DNA of 34,379 bases, taken from positions 1-34,379 of the forward strand of contig CAYPHA010000050.1 of NCBI GenBank assembly GCA_964410215.1. Direction: 5' to 3'. Under the pieces are notes generated by a model that was not told the origin of the DNA, made no database searches, and worked only from the letters and a program-made list of their open reading frames with translations. The translations under genes were made by a program, and so were the position numbers. Below, piece by piece: positions 26,168 through 34,379 of this stretch. How positions within the stretch are numbered: position 1 is the stretch's first letter; the number at the start of each line of letters is the position of its first letter. The DNA comes from CAYPHA01 sp964410215 (GTDB lineage Bacteria; Calditrichota; Calditrichia; Calditrichales; CAYPHA01).

Positions 26168-27019
26168 TTAAATCAAACCGTCAACAATTATAGCAAAAAA
26201 CAAAACAAACAGATACGCAATCGAATAACCGAATAAGCGTCGGATCTGCTTCATGTTTTTTGAATTTCTTGCCTGAATCGAACGAATTAAGAATACCCCC
26301 CCGAGAACGATAGCGATAGTAATATAAATAATTCCGATCTTATTTACCACTATTAGTGACAAACTTGTCAGGACGAGAACGACGGTATATATTAAAATCT
26401 GTCGCAGCGTCTCGTTTTCTCCTTTAATAACCGGAAGCATCGGCAAATCCACAGCCCGGTAATCTTCCTTATACATCAGTGCCAGCGCCCAGAAATGCGG
26501 CGGCGTCCAGAAGAAAATAATCAGGAACAGGATCCAGGAGTCAATAGACATACTGCCCGTCGCCGCCACCCACATACCGACCGGCGCCATAGCTCCGGCA
26601 GCACCTCCGATTACGATATTCTGGGAGGTATTCGGTTTAAGGAATAAAGTATAAAACAAACTGTAAAAAAGAATCGTTCCAAGGGAGAGAAGCGCACTGA
26701 ACCAGTTAAAAACAAAACCGTAAATCAGTACACCGGTGAGGCCGATGAAGATGGAAAACACGTACGCATTACGTAGTGTTATTTTTTGTTGCGGTAAAGG
26801 TCTGCGGCGGGTTGTGCGGGTCATTCGCGCATCGATATCGTGTTCAAAACACTGGTTTAGCGCATTAGCCGAACCGCCGGTCAGATAAAGGGCAGTTAGA
26901 GCCACCATGAAAAGCAGGGGTTCTTTAAGCAGGGAGCCTTCCAGGATCAGAGCCGTTGCACCGGTAAGCACCACCAGGATCATAATTCTGGGTTTAGTGA
27001 GATTTATGTAATCGTTCAT
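26168..27019 (-). CDS. ctaB: Heme O synthase (protoheme IX farnesyltransferase)
   Basis: A 283-residue UbiA-family membrane enzyme that adds a farnesyl group to heme b, giving heme O for CtaA. Seen: TKPRI at 8-12, the prenyl-diphosphate motif NQCFEHDIDARM (55-66) followed by RTTRRRPLP, and the second motif region TPPHFWALAL with YKEDYRAVDLPMLPV. Nine helices are predicted. It is the first gene of the respiratory cluster, 71 bases before actA. A candidate promoter lies about 85 bases upstream. Confidence 0.97.
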   Translation of the reverse strand: MNDYINLTKPRIMILVVLTGATALILEGSLLKEPLLFMVALTALYLTGGSANALNQCFEHDIDARMTRTTRRRPLPQQKITLRNAYVFSIFIGLTGVLIYGFVFNWFSALLSLGTILFYSLFYTLFLKPNTSQNIVIGGAAGAMAPVGMWVAATGSMSIDSWILFLIIFFWTPPHFWALALMYKEDYRAVDLPMLPVIKGENETLRQILIYTVVLVLTSLSLIVVNKIGIIYITIAIVLGGVFLIRSIQARNSKNMKQIRRLFGYSIAYLFVLFFAIIVDGLI

Positions 27020-27101
27020 CTGTCTTCTTTATATAATTGTCTGAATCCCTAATGATCCAAATCTCCCCCGAAGACCACCTTCATCAACAACGGACATTGA
27101 C

Positions 27102-27131
27102 ATAATATTCCCGGGAAAAACAATTCATCAA
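27102..27131 (-). promoter_or_regulatory. Candidate sigma-70-like promoter for the respiratory operon
   Basis: On the minus strand TTGATG (27131-27126) and TATTAT (27107-27102) are separated by 18 bases, giving a start near 27095 and a leader of about 75 bases before ctaB. The -35 box overlaps the T-run of the upstream PFK terminator. This is a pattern match only, and FCB promoters can differ from this consensus. Confidence 0.4.
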
Positions 27132-27152
27132 AAAGGCCGGATTGCTCCGGCC
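27130..27152 (-). terminator. Rho-independent terminator after the phosphofructokinase gene
   Basis: The minus strand reads GGCCGGA, a four-base loop GCAA, TCCGGCC, then TTTTT. The seven-base GC-rich stem starts seven bases after the PFK stop. It separates PFK transcription from the respiratory cluster downstream. Confidence 0.9.
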
Positions 27153-27159
27153 CTCATAC

Positions 27160-28497
27160 TTACTTCTTTGATTTTGAAACGGGTTTGGATTTCGCCGTTT
27201 CATGCGTCTCCAATACCTGGCCTTCAGACTTACCGGAAAAATCCTCCGCTTCTTCTTCGACAAGATACAGAAAATGCTTTTTGAAGTCATCGAGCGAGAC
27301 ACTGGATGTAGCCGCATATTTGGCAAGCTCGTGACTGTCGGTGAAGTCTTCCTTTTTAAGCCGTATCATATATCGATGGGCGACATGATAGTATTCGGAA
27401 TCCACATCCACCATACGTACTTTCATACGTTTGGTCTTGGGATCGATAATATTTTTAAAGAAGAGGGGTACAAAACGGTTTTCCTGCATGGAGATGAGGG
27501 CACCGTTTCCACCATCGCTGAGATATTTTGCGGCCATAAAACCAAGATCACGGCAATATTCCATATCGTAAGGAATGGGATCCGCGCAGCGCAGCTCGTA
27601 GCCGATATTTTTTGCTACAATTGTAGATTTAAGGTTAAATGATTTCAGACGTTCCTGGACCTGTTGTTTGAGAATTTCACCAAAGCTAACCTCGGCGAAA
27701 CGTAAATTGCCGTGCGCATCGCGTTCAATATTCAACAGCGCCTCGAATTCGCCCGGATCAATTTTTTCGATCAGTCCTTCAGCAATGATTGCAACCCCGT
27801 CGGACCGGCCGTAGCTTAACCGCTTGATGATCGAACCCACCAGGGTATCCACAAGATGCTTCAGCGAAATCATACGGTTACCATATTCCTCGGGAATCAA
27901 TGTGAGTGTTGCACCTGCTGCCTTGCCGATGCCCAATGCCAGATGACCGGCTTTACGACCCATCGTAATGACAAAATACCAGCGCGAAGTGGTTTTTGCA
28001 TCGGTCATGATATTTTTTACAATTTCAACACCCAGATGCCGCGCCGTCTGGAAACCGAAGGTGGAAATCCCGTGCGGCAAATCCAGATCATTATCAATGG
28101 TTTTGGGAACATGAACCACGCGGATCCGGCCATTAGCTACCTGTTCAACACGGTATGCGGAGTAAGCGGTGTCATCGCCTCCGATCGTAATCAACTGGTC
28201 CACGTTCAACCGAAGAAGGGATGAAACGGTATTTTCAAGATGTTTCGGATCCTTGGTGGGATTGTCCCGTGAGATACCGATGTGGGATCCACCACGAAAG
28301 TGGATACGACTGACATCGTCTATCGTCAATTGTTTTACGTGGGAAATATCGCCTTTCATTATCCATTTAAATCCATCCAGAATACCGACGACATCGGAAC
28401 CGGAAAGGATGGCACGGATCGTAGCTGCTCCAATTACACTGTTAATACCCGGTGCAGGTCCTCCCCCCACCAGGATCGCTGTTTTCTTTTGAACCAT
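27160..28497 (-). CDS. Phosphofructokinase, probably pyrophosphate-dependent
   Basis: A 445-residue cytosolic glycolytic enzyme of the PFK-A superfamily. The phosphate-donor motif is GGDD (106-109), where ATP enzymes have GGDG. The catalytic motif is PKTIDND (131-137), where ATP enzymes have PGTIDND. Asp and Lys at these two places are the established marks of pyrophosphate-dependent PFK, which works reversibly. MGRKAGHLA (179-187) binds fructose 6-phosphate. The C-terminus is Lys/Ser-rich. The frame opens at 28581, but the ATG at 28497 begins just before the first conserved strand. It has AGGT close by and GGAGG about 14 bases upstream. A terminator follows the stop. Confidence 0.9.
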   Translation of the reverse strand: MVQKKTAILVGGGPAPGINSVIGAATIRAILSGSDVVGILDGFKWIMKGDISHVKQLTIDDVSRIHFRGGSHIGISRDNPTKDPKHLENTVSSLLRLNVDQLITIGGDDTAYSAYRVEQVANGRIRVVHVPKTIDNDLDLPHGISTFGFQTARHLGVEIVKNIMTDAKTTSRWYFVITMGRKAGHLALGIGKAAGATLTLIPEEYGNRMISLKHLVDTLVGSIIKRLSYGRSDGVAIIAEGLIEKIDPGEFEALLNIERDAHGNLRFAEVSFGEILKQQVQERLKSFNLKSTIVAKNIGYELRCADPIPYDMEYCRDLGFMAAKYLSDGGNGALISMQENRFVPLFFKNIIDPKTKRMKVRMVDVDSEYYHVAHRYMIRLKKEDFTDSHELAKYAATSSVSLDDFKKHFLYLVEEEAEDFSGKSEGQVLETHETAKSKPVSKSKK

Positions 28498-28546
28498 ATA
28501 CCTATTAAACCTCCATGCGTTACTGGGTTTGTTGGATTGAAAGGGC

Positions 28547-28575
28547 AATATACGACGGGTTGCCAAATCAAGCAA
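28547..28575 (-). promoter_or_regulatory. Candidate promoter for the phosphofructokinase gene
   Basis: On the minus strand TTGCTT (28575-28570) and TATATT (28552-28547) are separated by 17 bases. Transcription would begin near 28540 and include the GGAGG at about 28511-28515. It lies in the 224-base divergent gap between PFK and the YhaN-like gene. Confidence 0.45.
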
Positions 28576-28721
28576 GTTCACGAAAAAAAATTAGATTTTT
28601 AGATAATTATCACACATTTTATTCATCAGAACCGTATTTTACCAGCAATGGTGACGTATAAATCAAATGGATGCACATGCCGCAAATTGAACCCGTCAAA
28701 ACTGTGACAACAGGATTGCCA

Positions 28722-30476
28722 ATGGAAATTACCTATCTGAATCTGGCCGGATTTAAATATCACTCCGAAGCAACGGATCTCTATCTATCCGGTGAAGATA
28801 GTATTATTCTCAAAAGCGCCGGCGACGAACTGCATTATTATTTTAACGTCATACTCGGGATTATATTCGGCCTTGATGAACTCGAGAAACAGGAATTCAG
28901 AGATCACGAGAACGCTAATATATTTACAGGTCTGATACGCATCGGGCTGGGTGACCGCATTCTGGTTATTGAACGTGATTTCGAGACGGATATCCTGGCC
29001 TGCATGCTGGAATATGATGAGAGCAGTTCTGTTGTCTACCATGACCGCGACTTTATCGAAAACGGAAAAAAACGGCCCTATCTTGCATTCCTATACCGGT
29101 TTTTCCCCTTCACTAACAAAGCGCTCGTGAACCAGCTTTCCTATACCCGGCTCGAAACAACAGATCCGTCCCTGGAAGATCTTCTCTCAGCATTTTATGT
29201 TATCTGCTCTCCCAAAATGCATATCAGTTATTATAAAAGTGAACTGAACGAATACCGGCACCTCGTCAACACACCGGTTAAGAAAGATTCTGATGAGATC
29301 GGTGAACAACTGTTATATTTTGAAAATCAGAAACAGAAAATCAGAAGTACCCTTAAAATTGAGAAGCAACTTGAACAACTTAATCATATTCGAATGGATT
29401 GGGAAAACGTAATCAGCAGGGTCGAGGAGAAAAGGAATGAAGTGCAGCAGCTCTTTGAGATCCTGAACCAGAAGTTTCCACTTTTAAAGGATTTTGATGG
29501 AGATCAACTCAGAAAAGATGTCATCGTATGGCGCGAACTGCGGCAGCAAAAAGCAGAATATGACAAAAAATTTAATGCTATACAGTCACAGATCGATCAG
29601 ATCGCTGATACACTGCAGAATGAACTGCTCGTATACAATTCCGTACCGGCTACCTTCGAGTCTGACATGAGCCTGTTTGAACAAACCACGGAAAAACTGA
29701 AGGCAAACAATGCACAGATACAGGCATTGCGGGAAAAGGCGGATGAAATCGAAAAAGGTTCTAATAAGCGCCTTTCCCGGATCCGCATTACCGGTGCCAT
29801 CCTTCCCCCCCTGGTCGGACTGACCGCATTTTTTATTCCCGGACATAGCTGGACTATATCGTTGATCGAAGCGCTGGTCACGCTGGGAGCTATTGGCGGC
29901 TTATACGGTTATTTTTCAACAAGAGCCAAATCCGAACTGTGGATTCAGAATTTTGAATTATCCCGGCTCAGGAATGAGAATCAGAAGCTGGAGCAGTGGG
30001 TGCAATATATGCGATCAAAATCGGTATTATTCGATGATTTTGAGAACAAGAAAATTCATCTGGAACGCCATAAGAAATACCGTAAATATAAAAGAAAACT
30101 GGAAAATCTCCGTGCGGAACAAAAGGTATTCGTCGAATCCTGGAATCAGCATGACGGTTTCAAAAAAATAAAATACCTGGATAATCGCTATACGGGTATC
30201 ATCGATCTCAACAGATCCGATCTCATGGAATATCTGGATACTTTTTCCGAGCTAAAGAAGCTGATCGCAAAATATACCATGTTCAACGAAAAGCTATTGC
30301 GGAAATTACACCGTTATCAAAAAGCCTATAAATTGATTCTGGGTAATATGATCGAATACCAGGATGGTTTGGTGTCGCATACCGACATTACGAACGACGA
30401 ATCCAAAACCAGGGACCTCCTGGATGGTATCGAAAACAACATACTCCGGCTCCGGCATGCTTCCGGTAAATCCTGA
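28722..30476 (+). CDS. YhaN/Rad50-like coiled-coil membrane protein with degenerate ATPase
   Basis: A 584-residue protein. The N-terminus MEITYLNLAGFKYHSE resembles the first strand of SMC/Rad50/YhaN ATPases. The place of Walker A reads ILKSAGDELHYYF (29-41), without Gly-Lys-Ser/Thr, and is followed by a conserved-looking ILGIIFGL helix (44-51). Coiled coil extends over about 195-350 and 402-475. Two membrane helices sit between (about 354-373 and 380-398), as in YhaN-type proteins. No Walker B or signature motif is evident in the C-terminal part. The start is the ATG at 28722, with AGGA seven bases upstream; an earlier ATG at 28671 has no ribosome binding site. It is a lone gene between divergent and convergent neighbours. 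The function is unknown, and the ATPase link is inference. Confidence 0.7.
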   Translation: MEITYLNLAGFKYHSEATDLYLSGEDSIILKSAGDELHYYFNVILGIIFGLDELEKQEFRDHENANIFTGLIRIGLGDRILVIERDFETDILACMLEYDESSSVVYHDRDFIENGKKRPYLAFLYRFFPFTNKALVNQLSYTRLETTDPSLEDLLSAFYVICSPKMHISYYKSELNEYRHLVNTPVKKDSDEIGEQLLYFENQKQKIRSTLKIEKQLEQLNHIRMDWENVISRVEEKRNEVQQLFEILNQKFPLLKDFDGDQLRKDVIVWRELRQQKAEYDKKFNAIQSQIDQIADTLQNELLVYNSVPATFESDMSLFEQTTEKLKANNAQIQALREKADEIEKGSNKRLSRIRITGAILPPLVGLTAFFIPGHSWTISLIEALVTLGAIGGLYGYFSTRAKSELWIQNFELSRLRNENQKLEQWVQYMRSKSVLFDDFENKKIHLERHKKYRKYKRKLENLRAEQKVFVESWNQHDGFKKIKYLDNRYTGIIDLNRSDLMEYLDTFSELKKLIAKYTMFNEKLLRKLHRYQKAYKLILGNMIEYQDGLVSHTDITNDESKTRDLLDGIENNILRLRHASGKS

Positions 30477-30523
30477 TTTCTTTATCAGCTTTTGATGCTG
30501 CACATCCACTGAACAACCCGGAA

Positions 30524-33500
30524 TCAACGCACCAGTATCATCTTCCTGGTATCACTGAAAGATCCTGTTGTTATCCTGTATATATACACGCCCGAACTGA
30601 CCTGCTGACCTGATGCCGTGGTACTGTTCCATTGGACCTCATAACGCCCGGCTGCCTGTTGCCTGTTAACCAGTCTGTACACTTTCGCCCCGGTGGTTGA
30701 GAAAATACTGATATCAACCCGGCCTGGTTCCTTCAGCGTATACCGTATCGTCGTAACAGGATTGAAGGGATTCGGAAAGTTTTGCCCTATTTCATATTCT
30801 AATGGAGCAATTATCCCGGTTTGTAGCGCACTCTGAACCGGATCAAACAGATAATATCCGTTCCTGTAATTTTTTGCGAGATATGTATTCCACAGACCCG
30901 CTCCTTTTGCATCACCGGAAACATCGAGAACCAGAACCCCGGCATTACTCCCCGCAACCACTTCAAAATCACCGTCGTTATCAATATCGGCTACGGCAGG
31001 CGAACCATCAACATTACCTGCGAATGTTGCAGGAAAATTACGAAACATATGGCCCTCATGGTTCAGGGCAACGATATTTCCGGTTTCCGTGGTGATAACA
31101 ATTTCCAAGGTATCATCACCATTAAAATCCGCAAAAACGGGGGACGTATTAATCGCACCCTCCAACGGGATCGGGAAATTATCCAGCAGATTACCGCCCA
31201 TACCGATAGCGTGCAACATCCCATCATTGGTGCCGAAAACGATCTCCAGTAAATCATCCTGATTAATATCACAGAGAGCCGGTGCCGAATTCAAATCAGC
31301 AGCAGCCGTATAGGAAGCCTCAACAGTTCCATCCATGCTGATGCTTTGAACCGTTTCATTGATCATCCCGACTATAATATGGTAGGTATCATCTATCTGT
31401 GCAACGACAGGTGCCGTGTTGACACGATCAGCCAGTGTAACCGGAAAGTTTGTCAATTCGCTGCCATCCGTTGTGATGACATGCAGAAACTCATCCGATG
31501 CAAACACAATTTCCGGCGTTTCATCACCGGACAGATCACATATGGATACCCCTTCACGAATACGCTCATCATAACTGAGCGGAAAACCCGGCAGCTCCGT
31601 GCCATCGATATTGACGGCATGCAGTAACCGGCTGTATGTTCCAAAAACGATCTCCAGTTCCGCATCGGCATCGAGATTACCGACAGCGGCATCACCCCGG
31701 TACGTCTCATCAAAATCCTGACTCAGCAATTCGGTTCCATCTCTCTCAAATATTTTAAGGAAACCGCCACGGTTGATAATGACAATTTCCTTGAATCCAT
31801 CGGCATCCATATCCGCAATTACAGGCGCCATCGATGTCGCCCCTTCAAGAAAAACCGGGAAACCATCAACAATACTGCCATCGGCATTGATCAGGTACAA
31901 ACTGTCGTTCTCGGCTACAATGATGAGCTCCAGGTCACCGTCGTCGAGCAGGCTGTCTATGCCGACCGGAACGGAAACAACCAATCCGGGATAAGGGAAG
32001 CCTTCCTGATATAAAGAAGGGGTGACTGTAATTATTTCAGACGTCTCATAGGGATGTTCTGTCATCTGATTGGCTGTTATTAATATGGTTATGGGTAATT
32101 CCTGAAGGTTTGCCTCTTCATCAACCGCAAAGACAAGATCATTCATGCCCGTGCTTGTCGTCGATCCTTCATTGATCGTTCCCAGCGTTGCATCCGGATC
32201 CGGAAAGCTCAATCCATTATGTTCTGAGGAGAGTGTTATAGTAACATTCTGAGCATCCAGCCATCCGCCTTCATTCAGAACCGTAACATTCAAAGCGGCC
32301 TGTTCACCCGGGTTGAGCTGCCCATCGCCGTCATCATCGATTATCGTATAATCCCAGTTCTGAACCAGTAATGACGGATAGAGATTCATGGCGATGGCAC
32401 GATACACATTCAGCCTCCCGCTGCCCAGTTCACCGGTATAGGACGCATTTAAATGATCAATCGTATCCGCACCGGCGAGAACGGCATCGATGAGCCATTG
32501 TCGTTCCGCTTCGGGGAAATAGGCATTGACCAGGGCAAGGGCACCGGCGACCATCGGACTTGCCATGGATGTTCCCGGCCAGGAAGCGTACTCCCCGGCA
32601 TTATAATGGATCGTGCTCAAGGTTGAAGTGGCTGAATTATACCCATCCCCGGCCGGAGCACTGATATCGATGGCACTTCCCCAGTTCGAGTAGCTGGCCT
32701 TGGCATCCACGGTCGTCGTCGCCGCCACACTGAGACATTTGCTGTAATCAGAGGGATAGTGTGCATGTCCGAAATCATCATTATCCCAGTTGCTGTTACC
32801 GCAGGCACCGACGACAATCGCTCCGTAATTATCGGAAACGTTATCCAGGATATTGCGCTCATAGGAAGAAATGAAGCTACCTCCCCAGGAACAGTTTATT
32901 ATTGTTGCCCCCATTTGTGCACAATAGAGGATGGCATCATAGCCATTGTAAATGCCGGGTGTTTCGAGATCATCGTCTGTCGCATTTTTCGTGGCAATCA
33001 CCTTACTTTGGAAGGAAATTCCGGCAACACCCATCCCATTATCCGTTGAAGCTGCCGCAATTCCGGCAACATGAGTACCATGACTCAATTCCTGGTACGG
33101 ACCCGCCTGCGGAGGGCGGATATCATTATCGGCACTGCTTCCGCTGCTTGCACCGGCAAAATCCCAACCACGGAAGTCATCGATGTATCCATTACCGTCA
33201 TCATCAATATTATTCTCGTCGGCTGCCGTAATCACGCCGTCATCGTTAACATCTTCTCCCAGGTTCCAGTAGAGAATGTTCTCCAGGTCGGGATGCTCAT
33301 AGTCAACGCCGGTATCGACAACACCGATAAGTATCGTGGAATCACCCGGCATTGTCGTGCCGGTATCCCAGAATCCCCAGGCATAATCAGCCATGATCTT
33401 TGTCAGAGCCCATTGTTCATCATACCGCGTATCGGAAGGTGTGTACGGCGTGGTTTGGGCGGCAAGCTCATGTCTTCCTTCCAGATCCGCTGATATAACA

Positions 33501-33835
33501 CCGTCCAGAGCGGAAAACTCATCGATGATTAACTGAAGTTCATCCCAGCTTCGTCTGGTTTCGAGATGCGCGCGATAGACCTTCCTTAAATCGACCTCTC
33601 CCACCACATCCTGCTCTTTGGCCGAGGACAGCCATTTTTCCAGTTTTATAATACGGTGACCTTCAAGCAGCCGGTTAAGTTCTACGTAATCGGTACGCGG
33701 TTCATCTCCTTCATACCGTATAACAAGATCCGGATAATCTCTATCCAGACAAAACAGGACCCGGTTTTCAAAATAACCTGTGTCCGCTGCGACAAAGTGA
33801 ATGAAAATAAATGACAAAAGCATAATCTTCTTCAT
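30524..33835 (-). CDS. Secreted subtilisin-like S8 serine protease with propeller repeats and sorting domain
   Basis: A 1103-residue exported protein. It has a signal peptide (1-17), a propeptide-like region to ~130 and an S8 domain. The catalytic residues are D174 (VVDTG), H252 (SHGTHVAG) and S423 (GTSMASP), with oxyanion N347. An Asp/Asn-rich insert (about 195-222) looks calcium-binding. Next come a CARDB-like beta domain (~490-600) with DDDGDGQLNPGE, then about seven FG-GAP/VCBS-like repeats of ~40 residues (~620-960), probably a beta-propeller. The last 86 residues start with QNFPNPFNPVTT and form a Por/T9SS-like C-terminal sorting domain. GGGAGG precedes the ATG. It follows another sorting-domain gene by ten bases, so the two are co-transcribed. 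Confidence 0.95.
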   Translation of the reverse strand: MKKIMLLSFIFIHFVAADTGYFENRVLFCLDRDYPDLVIRYEGDEPRTDYVELNRLLEGHRIIKLEKWLSSAKEQDVVGEVDLRKVYRAHLETRRSWDELQLIIDEFSALDGVISADLEGRHELAAQTTPYTPSDTRYDEQWALTKIMADYAWGFWDTGTTMPGDSTILIGVVDTGVDYEHPDLENILYWNLGEDVNDDGVITAADENNIDDDGNGYIDDFRGWDFAGASSGSSADNDIRPPQAGPYQELSHGTHVAGIAAASTDNGMGVAGISFQSKVIATKNATDDDLETPGIYNGYDAILYCAQMGATIINCSWGGSFISSYERNILDNVSDNYGAIVVGACGNSNWDNDDFGHAHYPSDYSKCLSVAATTTVDAKASYSNWGSAIDISAPAGDGYNSATSTLSTIHYNAGEYASWPGTSMASPMVAGALALVNAYFPEAERQWLIDAVLAGADTIDHLNASYTGELGSGRLNVYRAIAMNLYPSLLVQNWDYTIIDDDGDGQLNPGEQAALNVTVLNEGGWLDAQNVTITLSSEHNGLSFPDPDATLGTINEGSTTSTGMNDLVFAVDEEANLQELPITILITANQMTEHPYETSEIITVTPSLYQEGFPYPGLVVSVPVGIDSLLDDGDLELIIVAENDSLYLINADGSIVDGFPVFLEGATSMAPVIADMDADGFKEIVIINRGGFLKIFERDGTELLSQDFDETYRGDAAVGNLDADAELEIVFGTYSRLLHAVNIDGTELPGFPLSYDERIREGVSICDLSGDETPEIVFASDEFLHVITTDGSELTNFPVTLADRVNTAPVVAQIDDTYHIIVGMINETVQSISMDGTVEASYTAAADLNSAPALCDINQDDLLEIVFGTNDGMLHAIGMGGNLLDNFPIPLEGAINTSPVFADFNGDDTLEIVITTETGNIVALNHEGHMFRNFPATFAGNVDGSPAVADIDNDGDFEVVAGSNAGVLVLDVSGDAKGAGLWNTYLAKNYRNGYYLFDPVQSALQTGIIAPLEYEIGQNFPNPFNPVTTIRYTLKEPGRVDISIFSTTGAKVYRLVNRQQAAGRYEVQWNSTTASGQQVSSGVYIYRITTGSFSDTRKMILVR

Positions 33836-33845
33836 GGAGACCTCC

Positions 33846-34379
33846 CTATTTCAACAATAGTATGCGCCTGGTCAGGCTAGACGTTTCTGATTCCAGCCGG
33901 ATGAAGTAAAAACCGGAGCCCATCAGTCTTCCTGAGCCATTCCTCCCGGTCCACTGAAATTCGTGATATCCGCCAGGTAACCTTCCCCTGAATAATGTGT
34001 TTACCCGCTGTCCGAGAATATTATAAATAATCAGGCTGACCTCATTTCCGGCATTTCCGGATGGAACCGAAACCGGAATAGTCGTCACCGGATTAAAAGG
34101 ATTGGGATAATTTTGCATAAGCCTGAGCTTCTCCGGGATATCGTGCCTTTTTATTTCAGCCAGTCCGGTTAAGGCATCCGCATAATACCCTGTACGGCGG
34201 TTATTACCTAGATATGTCGGCCAGTAACGATAATTTTCGTGATAAGCGGATGGCATGTCCAAAACCTGCAATCCGTCATTTCCGCCGATTATAAGCTCCG
34301 TATCGCCATCCCTGTCCAGATCGCTGAAACCAAAATTTATTTCATTTCCATCAGGCAAATCCTTATAAAATTCGGATAT
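33846..34379 (-). CDS. Secreted protein with C-terminal sorting domain, 5' end beyond window
   Basis: The last ~177 residues of a larger exported protein; the frame is open to the window edge. It has an FG-GAP-like unit (FGFSDLDRDGDTELIIGG), then a RYWPTYLGNNRRTGYY linker, and ends with a sorting domain that begins QNYPNPFNPVTT. The linker and tail match the end of the neighbouring protease in layout, so the two are probably paralogous at the C-terminus. The catalytic or binding part is outside the window. It lies ten bases upstream of the S8 protease gene on the same strand. Confidence 0.9.
   Translation of the reverse strand: MSEFYKDLPDGNEINFGFSDLDRDGDTELIIGGNDGLQVLDMPSAYHENYRYWPTYLGNNRRTGYYADALTGLAEIKRHDIPEKLRLMQNYPNPFNPVTTIPVSVPSGNAGNEVSLIIYNILGQRVNTLFRGRLPGGYHEFQWTGRNGSGRLMGSGFYFIRLESETSSLTRRILLLK

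Noticed and set aside
28671..28721. ATG at 28671 as start of the YhaN-like gene
   Set aside because: There is no Shine-Dalgarno there, and the conserved-type N-terminus begins at the ATG at 28722.
1..34379. CRISPR arrays, tRNA or rRNA genes, prophage or defence systems
   Set aside because: I saw no direct-repeat/spacer pattern, cloverleaf, rRNA sequence or phage or defence proteins in this window.

Overview
The window looks like a piece of chromosome from a Gram-negative, aerobically respiring bacterium of the FCB superphylum. The evidence is Por/T9SS-like C-terminal sorting domains on secreted proteins, an Alternative Complex III (ACIII)-caa3 respiratory cluster, a BepA-like M48 lipoprotein protease and moderate GC content. 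Clear Shine-Dalgarno sequences precede many genes, which argues against a typical Bacteroidota genome and fits lineages such as Calditrichota, Neomarinimicrobiota or KSB1. This placement is inference; there is no rRNA gene in the window.

Layout. Positions 1-1473 (minus): the 5' part of dnaX, with an A10 slippage site, preceded by a small SRP RNA gene. Positions 1474-1842: a divergent intergenic region holding a 131-bp MITE-like element inside AAAGATT tandem repeats, framed by a 20-bp perfect inverted repeat. Positions 1843-3634 (plus): an SDR-type epimerase and a sulfotransferase-like protein. Positions 3736-5178 (minus): an M48 metalloprotease lipoprotein. Positions 5300-10105 (minus): a 1601-residue protein joining an acyl-CoA synthetase domain, a long uncharacterised middle and a GNAT domain.

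Positions 10130-27019 (minus) form one long, nearly unbroken aerobic respiration cluster. In transcription order it reads ctaB, actABCDEF, a small one-helix protein, SCO, coxB, coxA, coxC, coxD, then a GPH sugar symporter, ctaA, a broken second SCO gene and a DUF420/CtaM-like gene. Together these encode the quinol:acceptor oxidoreductase ACIII, a caa3 oxidase with an A2-type YSHP motif, heme O and heme A synthesis, copper delivery and an oxidase maturation factor. The cluster begins just after a strong intrinsic terminator, and a plausible promoter overlaps that terminator.

Positions 27160-28497 (minus): a phosphofructokinase with the residues typical of pyrophosphate-dependent enzymes. Positions 28722-30476 (plus): a YhaN/Rad50-like coiled-coil membrane protein with no recognisable Walker A. 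Positions 30524-34379 (minus): a secreted subtilase with propeller-like repeats and a sorting domain, preceded by the 3' end of another sorting-domain protein.

No CRISPR array, tRNA, rRNA, phage or defence island was seen. The observations most worth following up are the dnaX slippage site, the nested repeat element, the acyl-CoA synthetase/GNAT protein, the degenerate YhaN-like protein, the broken SCO gene and the His-to-Asn change in CtaA.
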